Positions 22,401 through 33,505 of a DNA stretch of 64,000 nt are shown one piece after another. The stretch is from Przewalskia tangutica (taxonomy: Eukaryota > Streptophyta > Magnoliopsida > Solanales > Solanaceae), in assembly GCA_029844215.1 (NCBI GenBank), contig CM056728.1, positions 59,807,789 through 59,871,788 of the forward strand, given 5' to 3'. The notes beneath the pieces were generated by a model. The model did no database searches. It was not told where the DNA came from and was given only the letters and a program-made list of their open reading frames with translations. A program made the position numbers and the translations under genes. Positions within the stretch are counted from its first letter, which is position 1, and each line of letters begins with the position of its first letter.

Positions 22401-23903
22401 AGATTAAGAAATTCCCTAACTTCTTATTAACCTTATTTATAAACACCCTCATTTTAGTTTACTTAAGGCACTAACATATCATTATAAAATCCGGGAATTA
22501 ATCCCAAAGTACTACGTACTTCTATTCTTTTAAAATGACTCTTTTTCATATAAAACTTCCAAGATACTAATAACCGTAGTATCAAGTCATATCTACTTTT
22601 CAAGACAAGTCACAATACGTTTTAGAAATACATTTATACGATTCTAAATCAAGTGACTTCTTTCCTTAAAACCTTAAGCAATTGGTACCTTTAAAACAAT
22701 TTGCCCTTCTTTATTTCAAGTCATTTCTTTGCTTACATTACTGGAGAAAACCATTCTTTTAATCTTCCATAAAGTTGTTATAACCAACTTCCCATAAAGC
22801 CGTTATAACTCTTTATGTCTTAGACAAATTCATTCTTTTTATAACCAAGAGACTTATACTTTCAAATCAAATTATATAGCTTTCAAAATACTTCAAGTCT
22901 CTTAACTTTTAAGAAAACAAGTTTCTTAACTTAGACTATCAAGACTCTTTAACTTAGAGTATCAAGAAGTCAATACTTTCCAAATCAAGTATTCTATACT
23001 TTTTAAATCAAGTCATTTCTTCCTTTAAGAATCAAGTCCCATAACTTGAAAAATAAAGTCTCTTAACCTTTTAAGAATTTAAGGTTCATAGTCTTAAAAC
23101 CTCATACGTAAACTCTTTAAATTAAGTAACATATACTTTTATGCGTGTGAATAGGTTATACTAGTTTATAACTATCTTATTAAAGTACCCATGATCTAGA
23201 AAATGTAATACAATTTTGTCTTATATTAGCTTCTATGCAGATGGAGGATTCTACTCATTTTAATTTAATTGATTGTCGATACATTTTCTTTTATTAACGC
23301 TGCAGTGGCTTGTTCGATACTTATTTTCATTTGTGCAGTAACTTAGCAAAGTCAACTTGACTCCAAATACTTCTTAACGACTCTTACCAACATCCCCCAT
23401 AAGACTTGGTAAGGACTTAGGATAACTTAGACGTATCTTTTACATAGAGTAAATCAACATACATACCTCTTAACTTCTAAGAGTAGAAGGAATCATGAAA
23501 TAGTACCACATGTATACTTCATACATAGAGTCATGTCAAAAGAAGGAAGAGGTTCACATACCTCGCGACGATTATCGACAAGTAGCAAAATGCTCCAAAG
23601 TACTTCAACCTTGCTAGTTATTCCATCCTTTATGGAATACGCTATACGTAGTACTTCAACCTATAATGGCCATAATACGTCTATTAACCTCTAGCTTCAA
23701 ACGTAGAATATTCTAAGTGAAAAGTCACCAAATTCTACGGAAAATCGGGCAGCACTTCCTTTGTTTCTACATACTTTTCCATCTTTTTCAAGGCCCGATA
23801 ATCAATAACCAAATGCCAATTTTAAGGTCCAACAATTCAGCTAACCAAAGGGGATTACACGTCTTAACAGGACGTGTAAAATTCTGCCCCACAAATTAAT
23901 ACG
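22401..23903 (-). repeat. LTR fragment J, minus strand, cut by element C
   Basis: It shares with the B LTRs the sequence ACCTCGCGACGATTATCGAC (about 23560-23580), the block with CTTCTATGCAGATGGAGG (about 23230-23250) and the TTTATTAACGCTGCAGTGG stretch (about 23290). It is more diverged than any LTR of A-H, so it is probably an older copy. The U5 side is missing on the left and element C interrupts it on the right, five bases (ATACG) before 23904. Confidence 0.8.
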
Positions 23904-24119
23904 TGTTACACCCCGTAGTTCCAGGGTATGTATGTGAGGACGTACGTACGAGAATACGACATTAAGATTGGAAAGGAAGAAAGGTTTGATTTTCCGACGA
24001 AAAATTTTCCGGATTTTGTGAAGGAAAAAGGTTCGTAAATGGGAATTGGATTCCCAGATTTTTGTATTCGGACTTCTGGGAATATATTAGAATTATGGAA
24101 TTTTATTTCCAGATTTGGT

Positions 24120-24125
24120 CACGTG
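24120..24125 (+). promoter_or_regulatory. G-box with adjacent TCP-type site, C LTR
   Basis: CACGTG followed at once by GGGCCCAC. This pair is kept in every LTR of the window that includes the region. bZIP/bHLH and TCP factors are known to bind such motifs in plants; use here is inferred. Confidence 0.55.
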
Positions 24126-24232
24126 GGGCCCACGGGGAAAATTTACGATTTTGTGGGGCCCACATTGTTTTTGAGATTTTGGTCATTATGGATATTTTCG
24201 GGAGATGAAATATTTTGGACGAATAGGAGGGC

Positions 24233-24242
24233 GACACGTGTC
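24233..24242 (+). promoter_or_regulatory. GACACGTGTC palindrome, C LTR
   Basis: Perfect 10-bp palindrome with a G-box core, about 165 bp upstream of the TATA box, present in A, C, D, E, F, G and the fragment I. Confidence 0.55.
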
Positions 24243-24403
24243 ACCCCCTTAGGTGTCATGTGGCCGAAATCATGTGCCAAGTGGCCAAGACAAGTGGCCA
24301 AGTCTTGCAAGATATTTTGTTGGACAAGTGGACAAGAGGGACCCACACACACTTGTCTCTATCTCAACCACACACTTGCCTTCATCCTAGCCCTTGGTTG
24401 TCT

Positions 24404-24410
24404 TATATAT
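24404..24410 (+). promoter_or_regulatory. TATA box, C 5' LTR
   Basis: TATATAT in CTTATATATGCACCC, in the place of TATAAATA of the other copies. Confidence 0.65.
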
Positions 24411-26189
24411 GCACCCTTAGTTGATGAAATCTTCCACACTTAGAACATTTCAAGACTTGAAAATCCTCCCTCCTCCTCCATTGTTGCTCTCGGCCAAGCC
24501 CTTATTTCTTGAGTAAGATTTGTCCAATAATTCTTAAACTCCTAAGTGTTCTTCCTTAAGGTGTTAGGAAGATTGTGAACCAAGAATTAGACAAGATTTC
24601 ACACCCCTAGCCTTAAATATACCCCTTGGCCGAAAGTTGGTTGTTTTTGAACCTAAGTGTTCTTCACTTTTTGGAGTTGAATCTTGAAGAGAAGTTGGTT
24701 AGGAGCTTCTACGGGTTGCTTGTAGCGGATTGGAACGTAAGGATTTGGAGCTAAACTTGCTAAGGAGCGACTTTAAGTTCTTGGATATTTTTGGGCTTTT
24801 TGAGGTATTGAACTTTGTCCTCCTTGTGAAGTTGGATATTATTTATGTTGGTAGTATATTATGGAGTATGAGATATGTGGAATGAAGTTTGGAAAGATTT
24901 GGATCTTGTAAGCTTGTTGAAATGGAAATTGGCATGTTAGCCATTAAAATGGTAAAAACGTATCTATTACCTGTCAACAGTAATAACAAAGTAATTATAA
25001 CTTATATAAAGATTGGAATATAAGTTGGAATATTAATGAAGTAATTCCGGCATGCTAGCCGAAAATTGGATAAGTTTGATTGTAGTAGTTGGCCAAGAAC
25101 ACCAACTAATGGACTGTATTTACATTGGACTGTATTTACATTGGACTGTATTTACTTTGGACTATGGACTTGTTTCCATTTCGGTTTTGGTTATTTAAAG
25201 GGGAATAATTTTATACGTCAATTTAGGCATGTAATCCCCTTCTTTAGTTGTTGAATTGTTGCGCCTTAAATGTGGCATGTTGGTTATTGTTTTCGGGCCT
25301 TGAAAAAGGTGGAAAAGTATGTAGAAACAGGGGAAGTGCTGCCCAATTTTCCGTAGGATAAGGAACCTTATACTTAGAAATGTTCTACGAAGAGATCTAG
25401 ACGTTGATAGACGTGTTTGGTTGTTATAGGTGGATATTCTACGCGCGGCATACTCGACTTGGCTAGTGGATTAAGCCGAAGAGGTATGTGATTCTTCCTA
25501 TACTCTTGAACATGATTGTGGTGAACTATATAGTACGGTAGACGTACGTGTGTGAAATGAATTTGGTTTGTTTAAAACATAAAGTGTTACAATGGCTTTA
25601 TGGGAAGTTAGTTATAACGACTTTATGAAGATAAAAGAAAGATTTGGTTTTGAAAGTTAAGAGACTTGATCTTGAAAGATAAGAGACTTGACTTATAAAC
25701 GACTGGATTTCGGAAAAGGAGAAGTAACTTGATTTAAAAGTATAGGTTACTTGTTTTGAAAAGAGTGAGTTACTTGGGTTTTAAAAGTATACTTGATGTT
25801 GTTTTAAAAATGTAAAGCACTTGGTTTAAAAAGTATAGAGTACTTGATTTTAAAGGCCTTGTAAAGATTTTCTGAAGGTGTAGTAATTTGGTTTGAAAAG
25901 AAAATGTGTTTTGATACTACGAGTATTAGTATCGTGTGGCTTTTACGTAAAAAGAGATCTTTTTGAAAGAATGAAAAGTATGTAGTATTTTGGGGTTAAA
26001 ACCCGGATTGTTGGCATAAAATGAAAGTACTTAGAGTTGATAAAAATTGATGAATCAGTTTACATGTTAATAAAAGTCTAAAAGTACGTTGAACTTGCCT
26101 ATGCTTGTTGTGATAGCCTTTGTTGTGCAAGTGTTGTATTTCTATGCTACCGTGTCTCTCGATGGAGGGTCGGTTATCTGGTTAATTGC

Positions 26190-26330
26190 TTGGACATACT
26201 GACGCGTTGGATGGTCCACGGGTATGCTTCCACTATGAGTGTTATCTTATTATTTCCTTTGGACATACTGACGAGATGGATGGTCCACAGGTATGCGTCC
26301 ACTAGGATGGTTCCATGGTCATGCTTATAC
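26190..26330 (+). repeat. Minisatellite of about 70 bp, 2 copies (C LTR)
   Basis: Units begin GGACATACTGACG and contain TGGTCCACGGGTATGC. Same slot and related unit as in D and E. Confidence 0.75.
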
Positions 26331-26449
26331 CGAGGTAAGATGTCGGGGCATGCGGCCATAGGTGCGGGTTAAATTCCCGGGTTATGTTATTAGTCCATGG
26401 ACCGCTAATCTATGAAGCTTGCCGCAGTGACGAGCGATCACGGGCTTGA

Positions 26450-26745
26450 TTTGTACATGTGGTTACAGGCACACTTTAGATACTTGTCCTGGTCATTTCT
26501 CGTGTATCGGCAGGCTCTGGTAGTTAGCTTAAGATACTTTCCTCGGTCATATCTCGTGAGACGGTAGGATCTGGTACGTTGGCTTAATATACTTGCCTCG
26601 GTCAGTTGCGTGAATAGTTTTTGGATCTGGTAGTTGGCTTCCGTACTTGGCCCGTAAAGTTTTATGACTAATTTTTGGATCTGATAGTTGGCTATTCTAC
26701 TTGGCCCCATCGGTTTTATGACGCAGGCAGGATCTAGTGTTCAGG
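26450..26745 (+). repeat. Imperfect tandem repeat of about 55-60 bp (C LTR)
   Basis: Four to five units with a GGATCTGGTAGTTGGCTT-like core followed by a TACTTG and a CGGTCA motif. This is the second, more decayed array of the slot, also present in D and E. Confidence 0.7.
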
Positions 26746-27402
26746 TTCACATGTGGGTGTTGTTTTACATCATGTACTGCCGGCAGTGAGGAAGGAGTTC
26801 CACGGGCATGATTGATATTATGGGTGTGAGACCCATAGTTATGTGTGAGTGATGATTTTGAGGACATGCGTCCCTATCTTGATATAACTGTTTACTTATT
26901 GCGAAATGGTCTTTTAAAAATGATGAAATGTGATTTCATTACAGTATTTTCAGTTTCACATACTTGGTACCTATTGTACTAACCTCCTTCGGGGGGCTGC
27001 GTTCATGCCGCAGGTAGAGGTACACCAGTTTTTGATCCTCGCTCATAGGATCACGGTTCTGCGTATTGGGAAGCTCCGTTTCTCCGGAGGCTTATCTTTT
27101 GGTATGATTCCCTGAGATTGTAGGTTCTTGTACATTCAGGGGTATGGCGGGGCCCTGTCCCGTCATAGTTGTTATAAAAACTCTTAGAGGTCTGTAGTAC
27201 TGTTATGAGTTGGTCTTGTAAAGGATAATTGTTTGGGTTTTATATATATGTAGAAAGGTGACCGTTTTGGTTAGCCTGTTTCTTATTTCATATTGTTTCA
27301 TGTCTATAAGTTTTTATTTTCGCTGATTTTCTCTGATGTTTTATCACTAGGGTGTCCAGGGTAAGGCACCAGTCACGGGCCAAGGTCGGGGCGTGACAAA
27401 AG

Positions 27403-27414
27403 TGGTATCAGAGC
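27403..27414 (+). other. Primer binding site of element C (intact)
   Basis: TGGTATCAGAGC, full match to the initiator tRNA-Met 3' end, four bases after the LTR. Confidence 0.93.
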
Positions 27415-27604
27415 TGTTAATCCTCGGAAAGTGTCTACAGACCGTATCTAGTAGAGTCTTGATTATCGGCGTGTTGTGCACCACACCTATAATCAGGAGG
27501 TTGCAGGATATTTAGGATTGGTTTCCATTCTTCTCACTCTGAGATCGTGCCTTAGAACTATGTTATAAGTTGGACTCCCTCTGACGTATTCTTATGTACC
27601 AGTA

Positions 27605-28860
27605 ATTCCTCTACGCAAGGCAAACAGAGCCCAGTGAGGCGAGCGTGAGAGGAGGCTGCGAGTAGAGCACGAGAGGGTTACGAGGCACATGCCCGATCTT
27701 TACGAGTAGTACTTCATCTGGCGAGTTCTGCGGCGCGCGGCCAGCAGAGTTTAGCGCGGCAGCGATTTCACGAGGCCATGATATCTGAGCCTCCAGTTCC
27801 ACGACCAGGAGCCGAGGATATGGATTACAAAGAGATGGCCCAGTTACTAGCTAGGATCGTGGCAAGGCACGAGGACAGACGAGTTTCGGAAGGTTCCGGT
27901 GGTACCGGTAATACACCCAGAGCCGATAGTTGGAGACTTCGGGACTTCTTGAGTTGCAGTCCACCAAAATTCTATGGATCGAGAACTGAGGAAGATCCTC
28001 AGGAGTTTATTCGACAGTTGTAGCGGATCATGAAAGTGATCAAGGCCTCAGAGGCAGGGTCAGTGGTATTGGGTTCTCATCGGCTGCGTGATATTGCAGT
28101 CAACTGGTATGATTCATGGGAACTGTCCCGGGGGGAGCATGCACTTCCAGCTGGCTGGGACGAGTTCTCAGAGGCATTCCTTAACCACTTCTTGCCTCCA
28201 CAGATGAGGAGAGCCCGGGCGGATAGGTTCTTAATGCTGAGACAGAATGGGCGGACGGTTCGAGAGTACAACATAGAGTTCGACTCATTAGCTCTGTATG
28301 CCCCTACTCTAGTGGCAGACATAGAGGATAGAGTGCACTGATATGTCACGGGACTTGATGATTATCTAGCAGAGGGTTGTACGGGAGTAGCTCTTGTGGC
28401 GTGGACATTGACGCATCTGAGCTTATACGCAGGAGGCGAGAGCGTGAGTCGGCAAACGGCCAGAGATCGGCATAAGAGGCGAGCAGCAGGGTCATTTGGT
28501 AACTTTAGAGACAGGCCGCCTCAGCAGCAGGCTAGTTATGCGCCTCCGCCCGATCTGAGTGGTCCTCCACGATCTTGGGGCGTCGAGTATTGAGGCAGTC
28601 GGGACTCGAGGTTGAGTTTTGGGAGTAGGGGTGTTGGCCAGATGAAGCCACCCCTACCTCGGTGTGGCCAATGTGGTAGCCCCCATAAGGGGGAATGTCA
28701 TGGTGTTCAAAGGGCTTGTTTTACATGCGGCCAGCCGGGCCATTTTGCGAGAAATTGTCCGACCAGAGGTAGCGCAGATGTTAAGACTCATCCTTCGGGA
28801 TTGGTAGCTGGTTCATCACCTTCTGTAGCTATGCACCCAGCAGTGCAGGATTATGATTAG
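27605..28860 (+). pseudogene. Gag of element C, most complete copy
   Basis: By alignment Gag starts at 27605, where ATG has become ATT, and ends at TAG 28858-28860 after QDYD. The segment 27778-28341 covers the capsid: RPGAEDMDYKEMAQLLARI, LRDFLSCSPPKFYG, DPQEFIRQL, then WYDSWELSRGEHALPAGW, FLNHFLPPQMRRARADRF and REYNIEFDSLALYAP. This matches the retrotransposon Gag capsid fold. The nucleocapsid at 28612-28860 has CGQCGSPHKGEC followed by the classic CCHC knuckle CFTCGQPGHFARNC. In-frame stops at 28021 (TAG) and 28339 (TGA), and indels near 28390-28590, disable it. Unlike D and F it has only one knuckle pair. Confidence 0.9.
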
Positions 28861-29589
28861 AGTGACAAAGGGAAAGTGAAGCAATAGTTACAGGTATATC
28901 CTTAACCCTCTAGAGACTAGTATGCGTGATAAGATGATTACATGTTGAGTGCTATGTACAGGTAGTTTTGTGTAAATTGTGATTAGAAGCCTGGTTAGTA
29001 AAAATGGGAAGTTTGGGTACACAGAGATTGTGAGCCTTAGAATATTGATAACCGTGGAGACCTTAGATGCGAGGTCGTCTTAAGTAAAAGATTTTGCGGG
29101 TGATCTTTGTCGAGGTACATAGTATACATGGGGTATATTTGTGTGATAAGTCCATGAGTGGTGTGAAATGAAAGTGGGTAGTTAAGCTAAGAACACCACT
29201 AGGTTTTCGTGACTTGAATAGGGAGATTGTTCCGGACCGGGAACAAGAGTTTAGTACGAAATGGGTCGGGTTGAGGCCAGATTGCGGGTCAACCCGCAGC
29301 CCGAAATGAGGTGGGGTCAGTTTGAGGTGGTCCCGCTAGGTGATAGGGTCACGAGGGTGCAAGGCCCAAGTCTAGGTAACCATTGTACGAGTTCGTAGAC
29401 ACGGTCGACCAAAATCGGGTCGTGAAGGCCGAGGACGGCCTTAAAGGAAATTGAAGCTAGTAATGACCAAGTTGGAGGTAGTAACCCCAAGATTTTTGAA
29501 AGCTGAAGCGATGACTGAAATGTGGTACGTGTACTAGAAAGATTTCGGGTGTACGAGAAGGGTACGACGAGTAAGAAGAGAAGCGAACA
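28861..29589 (+). other. C interior after gag: pol-deleted tail
   Basis: Non-coding tail shared with the other copies, including TATCCTTAACCCTCTAGAG, GTTCCGGACCGGGAACAAGA and GTCACGAGGGTGC. It ends at GAAGCGAACA, where the LTR fragment I begins. Confidence 0.75.
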
Positions 29590-30041
29590 TGTTACACTCC
29601 GTAAATTGTAGGACATGTTTATAAGAACGTACGTAAGAATTCAAAAGTGTTAAGATTTGGGACTAGAAAAATTTATCGGAATTATGGAATTGTCGGAAAA
29701 TGAAATATTGCGACGAACGGGAGGGCGACACGTGTCACCCCCTTAATTGGCCTTGGACGAATTGGACATGGTTTAAATGGTCATTTGACCATAATAAAGA
29801 TGACCAAGTCTTGCTAAAGATAAGAGCTTGACATTGTTGACTTAGTCAAGAGCCACTTGGCTTGATCCTTGTGAAATGCATCCAAGCCACCCATTTGTTT
29901 TAATCTTGACCCTCCATATTTCTATATAGTAACACTACTAGCAAGACAAGTTCTCATACTTAGAGAAAAATTTGAAAAAAATCTTGAAGAACTCAAAGGG
30001 AGCTCTCGGCTTTGAGAGGGTTTCAAGAAGAAAATTTTTCG
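29590..30041 (+). repeat. LTR start fragment I, cut by element D
   Basis: TGTTACACTCCGTAAATTG, a diverged LTR start, is followed by AAATGAAATATT, a GACACGTGTC palindrome (about 29727) and a TATATAG box near 29924. It is a U3 piece of a diverged member of the family. No polypurine tract precedes it, so it is an insertion into C rather than C's 3' LTR. Element D interrupts it. Confidence 0.65.
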
Positions 30042-30561
30042 TGTTACACCCGTAGTTCCAGGGTATGTTTGTGAGGACGTACGTACGAGAATACGACAGT
30101 AATATTGGAAAGAAAGTAAGATGTGATTTTTCGACGGAAAAGTTTCCGGGTTTTGTGAAGGAAAAAAGGTTCGTTAATGGGAATTGGATTCCCAGATTTG
30201 GTATTTGGACTTCTTGGATTATATTAGAATTTTGGGATTTTATTTTCGGAAATGGTCACGTGGGGCCCACGGGAGAAATTTACGGTTTTGTGGGGCCCAC
30301 TTTGTTTTCAAGATTTTTGGTATTTTGGATATTTTCGGAAGATGAAATATTTTGGACGAGTAAGGGGGCGACACGTGTCACCCCCCTTAGGTGGCCATGT
30401 GGGCCGAATTGGAGGGACAAGTGTCTTGCCACTTGTCCCTTGGCCGAAATGGCCATGGCACTTGGATACCATTTTCGTTGACCATGTGGTGTGGTGGGAC
30501 CCACACACACATGGCCCAATCTTGACCACACACTTGCTATGATCTTGACCCTTGATTCCTC

Positions 30562-30569
30562 TATAAATA
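30562..30569 (+). promoter_or_regulatory. TATA box, D 5' LTR
   Basis: TATAAATA in CTCTATAAATACCCCC, about 520 bp into the LTR. Confidence 0.7.
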
Positions 30570-31942
30570 CCCCCTTAGTTCAAGACTTATTATCATCCCA
30601 CACTTAAAGATTTTCCAAGGCAAATACTCCCTCCCTTTATCTTGCTCTCGTCCCCCCCCCCCCACTTGTGTAGAAAATACTTCAAGTATTGTTGTATAAT
30701 CCCAAATACCTTAGCCTAGTATCCCTAGTAGTATTCCAAAGTTATTTCAATACTAGGAGCCCGGAAATACCACTTTATTCCAATAGTCGCAAAATGAAAC
30801 CCTAGAAAAATCCTCATAGCTTGGATGAAGTGTTAGGAGAAGTTGTTTAGAAACTTCTAAGGGTCGCTTGGAGCGGGTTGGAGCATAAGGAATTGGAGCT
30901 AAACGTTGCTCAGGATCGACTTATAATCTTGGATAATTTTGGGCTTATCGAGGTAATGATCTATGTCCCCCTATTGTAATTGGATATTACATGTTGTAGT
31001 AATGTATAGTTGAGTATACTCTATGTAGAATGAATATGGATAAGAATTGAACTGTATTTACATTGGACTGTATTTACAGTAGACTTGTGTAGTATTATTG
31101 TTAAGCAGAATTGTACACGTCCGGTTAGACGTGTAATCCCCTTGGAGTTGTTGGCTTGGTAGCAGGCCTTGTTATGGGAGGTGCTGCCGAATTTTCCATA
31201 GGATAAGGATCCTTGTACTTAGAATTATTCTATAAAGAGAACTAGAAGTTGATAGATGTATTGTGAATATTATAGGTGGATCTTCTACGCGCGGCATACT
31301 CAACTTGGCTTGTGGATTAAGCCGAAGAGGTATGTGATTCTTCCTATACTCTTGAGCATGATTGTTGTGAACTATATAGTACGGTAGACGTACGTGTCTG
31401 AAATGAATTTTGTTTGTTTAAAACATAAAGTGTTATAATGGCTTTATGGGAAGTTAGTTATAACGACTTTATGAAGATAAAAGAAATATTTGATTTTGAA
31501 AGCTAAACGACTTGATTTCGGAAAAAGGAGAAGTAACTTGATTTAAGTATAGGTTACTTGTTTTGAAAAGAGTAAGTTATTTGGGGTTTTAAAGAGTATA
31601 CTTGATGTTGTTTTAAAAGAAAAGCACTTGGTTTAAAAAAAGTATAGAGTACTTGATTTTAAAAGTCTTGTAAAGATTTTTACGAAGGTGAAGTAATTTG
31701 GTTTGAAAAGAAAATGTGTTTTTGATACTACGAGTATTAGTATCGTGTGGCTTTTACGTAAAAAAGAGGTATTTTTGAAAGAACGAAAGTATGTAGTATT
31801 TTGGGGTTGAAACTCGGATTGTTGACATAAAATGAGAGTACGTTGAACTTGCCTATATTGTTGTGATAGCCTTTGTTGTGCAAGTGTTTTGATTCTGTGC
31901 TACCGTGTCTCTCGGGGAGGGCCGGCTATCTGATTGATTGTT

Positions 31943-32130
31943 TGGACATACTGACACGTTGGATGGTCCACGGGTATGCGTCCACTATGAGTGTTATCTT
32001 GTTATTCTTTTGGACATACTGACACGTTGGGTGGCCCACGGGTATGCGCCCACTTTGAGTATTATCTTGTTATTTCCTTTGGACATACTGACACGATGGG
32101 TGGCCCACGGGTATGCGTCCAGTAGGATGG
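31943..32130 (+). repeat. Minisatellite of about 70 bp, 3 copies (D LTR)
   Basis: Units begin GGACATACTGACAC and contain GGCCCACGGGTATGCG. Confidence 0.82.
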
Positions 32131-32284
32131 TTTCATGGCCATGCTTATACCGAGGTAAGATGCCGGGGCATGCGGTCATTGTGAGGGTTATGTTGTTAGT
32201 CCATGGACCGCTAATCCATGAAGCTTGCCGCGCGATGTGGCGATCACGAGCTTGATTTGTACATGTGGTTCTGAGCACACTTTA

Positions 32285-32540
32285 GATACTTGTCTGGTCA
32301 TTTCTCGTGTATCGGCGAGCTCACGGTAGATAGCTTAAGATACTTGCCTCGGTCATATCTCGTGAGGCGGTAGGCTCTGCACGCTAGCTTAAGATACTTG
32401 CACTGGGCGATTGCGTGGCTGGTTTGGATCGTAGTTGGCTTCCGTACTTGCCCGTGAATTTTTATGACTAGCTTTTGGGTAGTAGTTGACTATTCTACTT
32501 GGCGTCGGTTTGATAGCGCAGCGAGATCTAGTGTTCGAGT
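32285..32540 (+). repeat. Second imperfect array of about 55-60 bp (D LTR)
   Basis: Units with TTAAGATACTTGCCTCGGTC and related cores, strongly decayed. Counterpart of 26450-26745 in C. Confidence 0.6.
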
Positions 32541-33189
32541 TCACATACGAGTGTTGTTTTACATCATGCTATGCCGCGATGAGAATGAGTTCCACGCATG
32601 ATTGATATTGTGGCGTGAGACCCATAGTTATGTGAGTGATGATTTTGAGGACATGCGTCCCTTACTTGACATAACTGTTTACTTTTGCGAAATGGTTTTA
32701 TAAAATGATGAAATGTGATTTCATTACAGTATTTTCAGTTTCACATACTTGGTACCTGTTGTACTGACCTCCTTCGGGGGGCTGCGTTCATGCCGCAGGT
32801 AGAGGTACACCAGTTGTTGATCCTCGCTCATAGGATCGCATTTCAGCGTTTGGGAAGCTCCGTTTCTCCGGAGGCTTATCTTTTGGTATAGTCCCCTGTC
32901 ATTGTAGGTACTTGTACATTCGTGGGGTATGGCGGGGCCTGTCCGTCATAGTTGTTGTTACATTCTTAGAGGTGCATGTAATCTGTTGTGGCGGGGTTGT
33001 AAAGGATTGTAACTGTTCGGTTTTATGTATATACATGAAGGTGACCGTTTTGGTTAGCCTGTTTTCTTATGTTGTATCTTGTTTCCTGTTTGAGTTTTTT
33101 TATTTCCGCTGATTTTCTCTGATGTTGTATCACTAGGGTGCCCGGGGTAAGGCACCAGTCGCGGGCCCGAGGTCGGGTCGTGACAAAAG

Positions 33190-33201
33190 TGGTATCAAAG
33201 C
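33190..33201 (+). other. Primer binding site of element D
   Basis: TGGTATCAAAGC, one base different from the initiator tRNA-Met complement (G to A in the CAG core). Confidence 0.88.
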
Positions 33202-33500
33202 AGTTAGTCCTCGGAAAGTGTCTACAGACCGTATCTAGTTGAGTCTTGATTATCGGCGTGTTTTGCACCACACCTATAATCAGGAGGCTGCAGGATATTT
33301 AGGATTGGTTTCTATTCTTCTCACTCTGAGATCGTGCCTTAGAGCTGTGTTGTAAGTTGGACTCCTTCTGACGTATTCTTTTATGCCAGTCATGCCTATG
33401 CGCAAGGCAACCAGGGCCCAGAAGGGCAAGGCAGCAGAGGGAGCTGCGAGTCGAGCACAGAGGGTTACAAGGGCACAGGCCCAATCATCACCTGAGGTGG

Positions 33501-33505
33501 TGTTT
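33501..33505. repeat. Target-site duplication of the solo LTR, left copy
   Basis: TGTTT, matched exactly at 35786-35790. Confidence 0.93.

Larger units (their letters stand above)
23904..27398 (+). repeat. 5' LTR of element C
   Basis: Begins TGTTACACCCC and ends GGGGCGTGACA. It contains a G-box (24120-24125), GACACGTGTC (24233-24242), a TATATAT box (24404-24410), four ACTGTATTTACATTGG-type units (about 25105-25160) and two repeat zones (26190-26330, 26450-26745). It lacks the conserved block with CCTCCATCTGCATAGAAGC that most other copies have. Its first part resembles G, including the ATTAAAATGGTAAAAACGTA stretch. Confidence 0.92.
23904..29589 (+). mobile_element. Element C: gag-only LTR retrotransposon, 3' LTR not seen
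   Basis: Starts TGTTACACCCCGTAGTTCCA inside LTR J. It comprises a 3,495-bp 5' LTR, an intact primer site, the fullest Gag of the window and a pol-deleted tail that runs to 29589. There the tail is interrupted by another LTR start (I) before its hairpin and polypurine tract are reached. The 3' LTR is not in the window. Confidence 0.85.
30042..33185 (+). repeat. 5' LTR of element D
   Basis: Ends GGGTCGTGACA before the primer site. TATA box at 30562-30569. Its first half resembles A (CTTCAAGTATTGTTGT region near 30680), its second half resembles C (GCGCGGCATACTC and GCCGAAGAGGTATGTG near 31290-31330). It lacks the conserved block found in A, B, E, G and H. Confidence 0.9.

Noticed and set aside
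29590..30041. Fragment I as the 3' LTR of element C
   Set aside because: It is preceded by GAAGCGAACA from the middle of the tail, not by the hairpin and polypurine tract, and it differs too much from the C 5' LTR start.
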